Assembly: GCA_937976325.1 (NCBI GenBank)
Contig: CALJSD010000194.1
Span: forward strand, 1 to 11,887
Direction of reading: 5' to 3'
DNA: 11,887 bases
Source: an uncultured Carnobacterium sp.
Lineage (GTDB): Bacteria > Bacillota > Bacilli > Lactobacillales > Aerococcaceae
Part shown: one piece after another, positions 6,723 to 11,887 of the stretch
Layout of the letters: every line of letters begins with the position of its first letter
Numbering within the stretch: position 1 is the stretch's first letter
Notes under the pieces: generated by a model
Database searches by the model: none
The model's input: only the letters and a program-made list of their open reading frames with translations
Told to the model about the DNA's origin: nothing
Position numbers and translations under genes: made by a program

Positions 6723-8060
6723 TCACTTCACTTCATTATACAATTCTTCCGTAATCGTAGCAGCCGCCATCGGATGGTCTCCCGGATTAATAACGACATC
6801 ATGAAACGCTAATTGTTCATCAAGCGTCACAATTAATGCTTTACAATCTTCTCCATAGTGCTTACGAAGTCTTTTCCAGTCCGTATACACTTTGAGTGTC
6901 CACTCTTTCGTTGTTCCTGGTTGCATTGCTAAATCAAAAGGAATATTAGGTTCTACGTCCGTTTGCGGGTTATCTTCTAGAAGTTGGTCATATCCATGAA
7001 GTCTCATTGGCGCAATAAATTTTGCTGTTTTTAAAGCTTCATAAAACTGATATAAATAGACTTGGCTTAGTCTTTTTTTATCTTTCGTATTCAGTTTCCC
7101 CAATTGACGTGCCAAATATAACCACTTGATCACATTCGGATTCGTTACAGGTATTTCTTTTTCATCAATCCCTTTATACCGCGGAAGATCCACTAGTTGT
7201 TCCGCAAGAATCGTTGTTTTTTCTCCACAATATTGAATTCCACGTATGCCATCATAGATGAATAAATCTCTAATAAAATTACGAATCCCTTCTTTATCAG
7301 GTCCATTCTCAATGCGTTTAAAATCAAATTTCTCATTTTTTCCAAACATCTCTTTAAGATTATGGATATACGAACTTGGAAACAGTTGAGCCATTGGCAT
7401 TGTAACAGAAAGTGAACCCTTCTCATCTTCTGATGCATGAGAAAACAGATAAGGCTCATCTGTTTCTACTGAATACACTACATAAATATCATCTACTAAA
7501 AACAGTTTTTCTCGAATCAGTTTATAGAGTTCTCGTCTTTTATATTTTAATAGTACCTGTTTGGCTTCCATTCGTTTAGCCTCTTCAGCATGCACTTTAT
7601 AATATAATTGCCAAATCTCCGAAATATCTGAAGCAGTTAATTTTTCACAATCCTCTTTAGTAAGTTTGCCCTCTTGTTCATCCACAAAAGCAATTCCCAG
7701 CGCAACAGTATAAGCATTATATAATTCGACATCTGGAGCATTTTCCGAATGCAACACTCTCCCCTTATAAATACCAAGTTTATCCCCATCTTGGACTCTT
7801 ACCATCACTATTGTGTCTGAAGCTTCTTGTACCTCGCCTTCAGGAACTTCAAGTGATAAAACAGTTGTTTTCACAGGAGTTTCCGTTACACAACTCATGT
7901 TCGTTACCACAATTTCATCCCCTACTTTGATGGACCCCTTCACAAAGCCAACTACCATTAAGTCTGAAGGATTATCATCTCCCTTAAAAAAATTAACAAC
8001 ACCAAGAGTAAAACTCGGATCCTGTTTCTTCTTTCCAAATAAAAAATCGAATAATCCCAT
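6723..8060 (-). CDS. EF-Tu-domain-2-like / SseB-like fusion protein, array copy 1
   Basis: A 445-aa cytoplasmic-looking protein of unknown function. Residues 1-12 (MGLFDFLFGKKK) are hydrophobic then basic and shared by the other complete copies. Residues about 17-105 resemble the beta-barrel domain 2 of translation GTPases (GFVKGSIKVGDE, later EAS, then YKGRVL), but no P-loop or other GTPase motif is present. A helical linker (110-185) carries GKLTKEDCEKL and SDISEIW. The middle domain (186-295) has IYVVYSVETDEPYLF and ENGPDKEGIRNF. The C-terminal part (335-445) matches the SseB N-terminal-domain pattern: LKTAKFIAPM, VYTDWKRLRKHYG and VVINPG. It has its own extended -10 promoter, a GGGAGGA ribosome binding site 7 nt from the ATG, and a terminator. 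It is most like the next copy. Domain assignments are by eye. Confidence 0.85.
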   Translation of the reverse strand: MGLFDFLFGKKKQDPSFTLGVVNFFKGDDNPSDLMVVGFVKGSIKVGDEIVVTNMSCVTETPVKTTVLSLEVPEGEVQEASDTIVMVRVQDGDKLGIYKGRVLHSENAPDVELYNAYTVALGIAFVDEQEGKLTKEDCEKLTASDISEIWQLYYKVHAEEAKRMEAKQVLLKYKRRELYKLIREKLFLVDDIYVVYSVETDEPYLFSHASEDEKGSLSVTMPMAQLFPSSYIHNLKEMFGKNEKFDFKRIENGPDKEGIRNFIRDLFIYDGIRGIQYCGEKTTILAEQLVDLPRYKGIDEKEIPVTNPNVIKWLYLARQLGKLNTKDKKRLSQVYLYQFYEALKTAKFIAPMRLHGYDQLLEDNPQTDVEPNIPFDLAMQPGTTKEWTLKVYTDWKRLRKHYGEDCKALIVTLDEQLAFHDVVINPGDHPMAAATITEELYNEVK

Positions 8061-8132
8061 TCATATTCCTCCCATTTGCTAATCGCTGATACTTCAATTA
8101 TAACATAGCTCTTTTCACGAATGTAGAGACAA
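8061..8132 (-). promoter_or_regulatory. promoter and leader cassette of array copy 1
   Basis: An extended -10 TGTTATAAT (8105-8097) lies about 30 nt upstream of the start codon, and no good -35 is seen at the usual distance. A GGGAGGA ribosome binding site follows. The 72-bp block matches the one upstream of the 10895 gene at 65 of 72 positions, including the -10, the leader and the ribosome binding site. Confidence 0.75.
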
Positions 8133-8149
8133 TAAATATCCACCGGCTA

Positions 8150-8203
8150 TGAAGTGCACCCAAAAAGATTAGATTTTCTGTCTATCTTTTTGGGTGCACT
8201 TCA
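8150..8203. repeat. perfect 20-bp inverted repeat (very stable hairpin) after array copy 2
   Basis: Positions 8150-8169 are the exact reverse complement of 8184-8203. After a one-base bulge (8170), AGA/TCT adds three more pairs around a 7-nt loop. It begins 17 bp after the stop codon of the 8221-9558 gene. On the minus strand no T-run follows, while on the plus strand GCTTTTCTT follows, so it is an atypical terminator for the minus-strand gene. It could protect the mRNA 3' end, terminate without a U-tract, or be a mobile-repeat remnant. Confidence 0.75.
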
Positions 8204-8220
8204 GCTTTTCTTATAACTAT

Positions 8221-9558
8221 TTAATCTACTTCATTAAAGAATTCTTCTGTCATCAATACAGCTATCGTGTATTCTCCAGGATTAATAACAACATCATAAT
8301 CTTTTATCAATTCATCAAGCGTTACAACTAACCCTTTATACTCTTCACCAAAGTGTTTACGGAGTCTCTTCCAATCTGTATACACTTGAACGGCCTTCTC
8401 TTTTGTTTTCCCTTGTTTTATCGCTAAATTAAAAGGAATATTAGGTTCGATTGCAGTTTGTGGATTATCTTCCAGAAGTTGTTCATACCCATGAAGTCGC
8501 ATTGGCGCAATAAATTTTGCGGTCTTTGTAAATCTGGCAAATATATAAAAATATGCGTTACCGATATTCTTTTGTTCTTTATCTTCTTTTCCGTCCGATT
8601 GACTTGATAGATGCAAAAACTTCATTAAATCTGGATTCGTTACAGGGATTTCTGCTTCATCTACCCCTTCATAATTCGGAAGGTCCATTAATTCTTTTGC
8701 AAAAATAAACGTATCTTCTGTGAAATATTGAATCGATTCTACTCCATCATATATAAATAAATCTCTTAGAAAATTACGAATCCCCTCTTTTTCAGGTCCG
8801 TTTTCAATCCTTTTAAAATCAACTCTCTCATTTTTCTTATAAAAATCTTTACGGTAATGCATGTATGAGCTTGGAATCAGATAAACCCATGATTTTGAAA
8901 CAGTCATCCCCTTATTTCCATCTAATGATGTATTTGCAAACAAATAAGGTTCGTTCGTTTTTACTGAGTATATTACATAAATGTCATCTAATAAAAATAG
9001 TTTTTCTCGAATCAGTTTAAAGAATTCTCGTCTTCTCTGATCCACCTTCAGTTCTATTTCTTTTACCTTTTTAAATTCTTCAGAATGAGCCTTCCAATAT
9101 AAACTCCAAATCTCCGAAATATCTGAAGCGGCTAATTTTTCACGATCCTCCTCAGTGAGTTTTCCATCTTGTTTCCTTACAAAAGCGACCTCCAGTGCAA
9201 AAAGATAAGAACGATGAACCTGAATATCTGTCACGTTTTCCGAATGCAACACGGTACCCTTATAAATCCCCAGTTTATTCCCATCTTTAACTTTTACCTT
9301 CACCACTTTTTCTGAGGCTTCTTTAACCTCCTCTTCATTAACATAAATGGATGTAATAACGGTTTTTACAGGCGTTTCGGACAAACAACTCATCTTTGTA
9401 ACAATCATTTCATCTCCTACTTTGAGGGTTCCTTCAACAAAGCCCTCAATGATTAAGTCTGTAGCATTGTCATCAACACCGATTACATCACCTACTCCAA
9501 GAATACAGCTTGATTCTGCTTCTTCCTTCTTTCCAAATAAAAAATCAAATAATCCCAT
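8221..9558 (-). CDS. EF-Tu-domain-2-like / SseB-like fusion protein, array copy 2
   Basis: A 445-aa paralog of copy 1, colinear along its length and identical over many blocks, such as PYLF, RIENGP and the stretch FIAPMRLHGY. The barrel-like segment runs from about 18 to 105 (EGFVEGTLKVGDE ... YKGTVLHSE). The linker has GKLTEEDREKL and SDISEIW. The middle domain has IYVIYSVKTNEPYLF and EKEGIRNF. The SseB-like end has VYTDWKRLRKHFG and VVINPGE. Divergence is concentrated around 320-340 and in the charged linker. The ATG lies 20 bp after the stop codon of the 9579-10895 gene, with an AGGAG ribosome binding site in the gap and no promoter cassette, so the two are probably cotranscribed. Function unknown. 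Confidence 0.85.
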   Translation of the reverse strand: MGLFDFLFGKKEEAESSCILGVGDVIGVDDNATDLIIEGFVEGTLKVGDEMIVTKMSCLSETPVKTVITSIYVNEEEVKEASEKVVKVKVKDGNKLGIYKGTVLHSENVTDIQVHRSYLFALEVAFVRKQDGKLTEEDREKLAASDISEIWSLYWKAHSEEFKKVKEIELKVDQRRREFFKLIREKLFLLDDIYVIYSVKTNEPYLFANTSLDGNKGMTVSKSWVYLIPSSYMHYRKDFYKKNERVDFKRIENGPEKEGIRNFLRDLFIYDGVESIQYFTEDTFIFAKELMDLPNYEGVDEAEIPVTNPDLMKFLHLSSQSDGKEDKEQKNIGNAYFYIFARFTKTAKFIAPMRLHGYEQLLEDNPQTAIEPNIPFNLAIKQGKTKEKAVQVYTDWKRLRKHFGEEYKGLVVTLDELIKDYDVVINPGEYTIAVLMTEEFFNEVD

Positions 9559-9578
9559 TTCACTTCTCCTACTTCTAA

Positions 9579-10895
9579 TTATTGACTATCTTCGTTTTCA
9601 TTACCCGCTTCGAAATATAGTGTTCCGTTAATAAGGACAGGATGTGGAATTAATGGACCTCCCAACGGTTGGAGGAGGCCTCTCCACTCTTCCCCGTACT
9701 CTTCATTGAATCTCTTCCAATCTGTAAAAATTGGAACAGCCTTCTTATTGTCTTTTAGCTCTTTCATTGCTACTTCATACTTCACATCTTCTGCAAAAGA
9801 AGTCTCCCCTTTTTCGTTGGGTTTTGGTAATTCTCCTTCTACTTTGATAGGTACAATAAAACGTGCTGTTTTCAAAGCTTCCGTCAAACGGTTTAAATAC
9901 AAAGTGGATAAGAAATCTCGGTCTCTCTTTCCTAATGTAGTAGTGTTTCCTATCTGGCCTATCATTAGCAAGCAACGAACCACATCCGGATTCATTACAG
10001 GTTTATCAACCTCTCTCATCCCTTCATAATCTGGGGATTTTACTAGTGCTTTTGCACTAACCGACGTTTCCTCAGAAATAAACTCAATTTCTTCGGCTCC
10101 ATTTAGGAAAATAACTTCGTTTAAGAAATTCAAAATACCATCTTTATCAGGCCCGTTTTCAACGCGACGGAGTACAAACTCTTCAGGATATGTCATACGC
10201 TCTTTATATGCCGCAGGAATTAAACGTACCCTTGTTTCAGATGGCTCAAGTTTACCATCTTGATTTCTTGTCGAACTTATAAATAGAGCCGGTTCTCCAG
10301 TCTTTACAGAATAAACTGCATATATTTCATCCAGTGTTAATAATTTAGCGCGCACCTGCTCCATTAAAATAATGATTTTTTCAAGATAGTATGCATAGCT
10401 TTTCTCTGAAGTCTGTGTATCACAAAAACGGATAGATTGTCTCCATATTTCTATTAAGTCCGCAATCGAAAAGCGTCTACGATCCTCATCCATTAATTTC
10501 CCATTTTGCCAGAATAAAAATGCATTAATAATAGCGTAAAGATAAGAAGCTCTTAAATCATCTTCGCTTACCCCTTCGGAATGCAAGACTGTACCTTTAT
10601 ACACGTTGTGTTTTTTACCATCTTTAATCGTTATCACAACATTTTCGCCGGATGCCTTCTTCACTTGACCTTTATTCGCGTCTTCAAGTGCGGATATGAC
10701 AGCTTTTGCAGGTTTATCATTATCACTTCCTAAATTTCTAATAATGACTTCGTCTCCAACATGAATCGTTCCTCTTACGAGTCCTAATACGACTAAGTCT
10801 TCTGAGTCATTTGGATTAGGGAGTATCTCTTCTACCCCAAAAATAACAGTTGTATTTTCTTTCTTCTTTCGAAATAAAAAATCGAATAATCCCAT
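9579..10895 (-). CDS. EF-Tu-domain-2-like / SseB-like fusion protein, array copy 3
   Basis: A 438-aa, more diverged paralog. It keeps MGLFDFLFRKKK, the barrel-like segment (LGLVRGTIHVGDEV ... VYKGTVLHSEG, about 18-107), the linker (GKLMDEDRRRF, DLIEIW), the middle domain (IYAVYSVKTGEPALF; VENGPDKDGILNF) and the SseB-like end (LKTARFIVPI; IFTDWKRFNEEYGEEW). It shares with copy 4 the YEGMREVD motif (290-297) and a GELP/GEIP plus EKG insertion (354-363), which copies 1 and 2 replace with HGY(D/E)QLLEDNPQT. The INPG motif is ING, and the final helix of the other copies is replaced by an acidic tail ending NENEDSQ. It is the first gene of the unit with copy 2 and has the duplicated promoter cassette upstream. 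Function unknown. Confidence 0.85.
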   Translation of the reverse strand: MGLFDFLFRKKKENTTVIFGVEEILPNPNDSEDLVVLGLVRGTIHVGDEVIIRNLGSDNDKPAKAVISALEDANKGQVKKASGENVVITIKDGKKHNVYKGTVLHSEGVSEDDLRASYLYAIINAFLFWQNGKLMDEDRRRFSIADLIEIWRQSIRFCDTQTSEKSYAYYLEKIIILMEQVRAKLLTLDEIYAVYSVKTGEPALFISSTRNQDGKLEPSETRVRLIPAAYKERMTYPEEFVLRRVENGPDKDGILNFLNEVIFLNGAEEIEFISEETSVSAKALVKSPDYEGMREVDKPVMNPDVVRCLLMIGQIGNTTTLGKRDRDFLSTLYLNRLTEALKTARFIVPIKVEGELPKPNEKGETSFAEDVKYEVAMKELKDNKKAVPIFTDWKRFNEEYGEEWRGLLQPLGGPLIPHPVLINGTLYFEAGNENEDSQ

Positions 10896-10967
10896 TCATA
10901 TTCCTCCCGTTTGCTAATAGCTGATATTTCAATTATAGCATAGCTCTTTTTGCGAATATAGAGACAA
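10896..10967 (-). promoter_or_regulatory. promoter and leader cassette of array copy 3
   Basis: An extended -10 TGCTATAAT (10940-10932) lies about 30 nt upstream of the ATG, and a GGGAGGA ribosome binding site is 7 nt before it. It is the sister of the cassette at 8061-8132. AGCTAT occurs both just before the -10 and within the leader. The likeness continues into the first codons of the two genes. Confidence 0.75.
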
Positions 10968-10996
10968 AAATAAGGACCCACGCTGTGAGTCCTTAT
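10964..10996 (-). terminator. intrinsic terminator of array copy 4
   Basis: On the minus strand an 8-bp stem ATAAGGAC/GTCCTTAT (10996-10989 with 10977-10970) is continued after one mismatch by three further pairs. A run of T follows (10969-10965). It begins 3 bp after the stop codon of copy 4 and separates it from the copy 3 promoter. Confidence 0.85.
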
Positions 10997-10999
10997 GCA

Positions 11000-11887
11000 T
11001 TATGCGTCTTTTTTGTGGGCTTCTTTAATTTTGTTAAAGATGCTTTCTGTAATATAGGCACCCGCTTCTGGGTTTCCTGTTCCGTTGATGATTACATCAT
11101 GGATACTAAGATTACCATCAAGTTTCTGGATGAGTCCTTGCCAGTCTTCTCCGAATTTTTGACGGAATCGTAACCAGTCTGTAAAGAACATCATTGCTTG
11201 TTTCTTGTCTTTACCTTTCTCCATGGCTAAATCAAACTTGAATCCGTCTTTGAATTTCGTAACACCTTTTTCATCCGCTTGTGGAATTTCTCCATGGGCA
11301 CGCATTGGAGTGATGAAATTAGCCTTCAATAATTCTTGCCCGAAGAAATAGAAGTACATTTCATGAAGAAATTCTTTTTCTGGAGTATCTGGTTTTCCTA
11401 ATTGACCAAGAAGCAACATCCAGCGAACCAATCCTGGGTTTTCAACAGGAACATCTACTTCACGCATTCCCTCATAGTTTGGAAATTCAACTAAGCCTTC
11501 TGCTGCAATTGCGGTATATTCAGAAAGAATCTGAACCCCTTGTGCTCCATCTAATAAAATGGCCTCTCTGAGGAAGTTTAAAATACCTTGTTTATCTTCT
11601 CCATTGTCGATATAGCGAAGTTCATAGTTTTCGTCATCTGCATTTCGTTCTTTTAAGTGTTTCTTGTTCGCTTTCGTTACCAAGTGAATCATTGGTGGTG
11701 ATGTTAAATAGTTATCCTCATCTTCTGTCGATGTCTTAGCAAATAAGTACGGTTCCCCTGTTTTAACAGAATAGACCGCATAAATACCATCTAAAAGGAA
11801 TAATTTGTCTCGAACGATTGTTACAAGAGTACGAAGTTTGTTGAAATTCTCTTCACGTTTTTCTTCCGAATCATTCTCTAGATCGGA
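11000..11887 (-). CDS. EF-Tu-domain-2-like / SseB-like fusion protein, array copy 4 (5' end outside window)
   Basis: The last 295 codons and the stop are visible. The frame is open through the window edge, so the methionine at 11692 is internal, not the start. The first 65 visible residues contain DKLFLLDGIYAVYSV and TGEPYLFAKTS, aligning with residues about 150-215 of copy 1, so roughly 145 N-terminal residues lie outside. Next come NGEDKQGILNFLREA, YEGMREVDVPVENP, the SseB-like segment (LLKANFITPM; FFTDWLRFRQKFGEDW; VIINGTGNP) and a C-terminal helix ending KKDA. The YEGMREVD and insertion features group it with copy 3. Whether its N-terminus has the barrel-like domain cannot be seen here. 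Confidence 0.85.
   Translation of the reverse strand, partial: SDLENDSEEKREENFNKLRTLVTIVRDKLFLLDGIYAVYSVKTGEPYLFAKTSTEDEDNYLTSPPMIHLVTKANKKHLKERNADDENYELRYIDNGEDKQGILNFLREAILLDGAQGVQILSEYTAIAAEGLVEFPNYEGMREVDVPVENPGLVRWMLLLGQLGKPDTPEKEFLHEMYFYFFGQELLKANFITPMRAHGEIPQADEKGVTKFKDGFKFDLAMEKGKDKKQAMMFFTDWLRFRQKFGEDWQGLIQKLDGNLSIHDVIINGTGNPEAGAYITESIFNKIKEAHKKDA

Noticed and set aside
7193..7459. Out-of-frame minus-strand frame inside array copy 1, and similar plus-strand frames opposite all large genes
   Set aside because: They lie fully within well-supported genes, have no ribosome binding sites, and show no recognisable domains.
11000..11692. Reading the last array gene as a complete 230-aa protein
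   Set aside because: The frame continues without a stop to the window edge, and the 65 extra residues align with the paralogs, so the methionine at 11692 is internal.

Overview
The window looks like a chromosomal segment of a low-GC Gram-positive bacterium, most likely Lactobacillales. The support is AT-rich sequence, strong AGGAGG-type ribosome binding sites, two T-box leaders and compact spacing. A Carnobacteriaceae/Aerococcaceae-type genome such as Granulicatella would fit, but this is a guess from general character. Every convincing gene is on the minus strand, so transcription runs from high to low coordinates.

Region 1 (1-907) has no convincing gene but is rich in symmetry. It holds a 20-bp inverted repeat enclosing GC-rich hairpins (9-137), a perfect 24-bp palindrome (344-367), and a 361-bp structure (530-890). 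In that structure two imperfectly complementary arms of about 45 nt enclose a row of non-overlapping hairpins, one of them terminator-like. It could be a large structured RNA or a small non-autonomous mobile element.

Region 2 (908-6421) is a translation and tRNA-modification block: tyrS and argS, each with its own promoter and T-box leader with a terminator, then a queG-trmL-small membrane protein operon. QueG completes queuosine at the tRNA wobble position and TrmL 2'-O-methylates the wobble nucleotide, so both modify position 34. TyrRS charges one of the tRNAs that normally carries queuosine.

Region 3 (6422-11887, running off the right edge) is the most unusual part. It is a tandem array of four paralogous genes for proteins of about 440 aa, the fourth cut by the window edge. 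Each complete protein starts with MGLFDFLF, then has a beta-barrel-like segment resembling domain 2 of translation GTPases such as EF-Tu but with no GTPase domain, then a helical linker, a conserved middle domain, and a C-terminal SseB-like domain. The array has two visible transcription units: one for the 10895-9579 and 9558-8221 genes, and one for the 8060-6723 gene. Their promoter and leader cassettes match at 65 of 72 positions. Terminators or a strong hairpin separate the units. The function is unknown; the layout resembles arrays that diversify by duplication and recombination, such as immunity or stress loci, but nothing here proves that.
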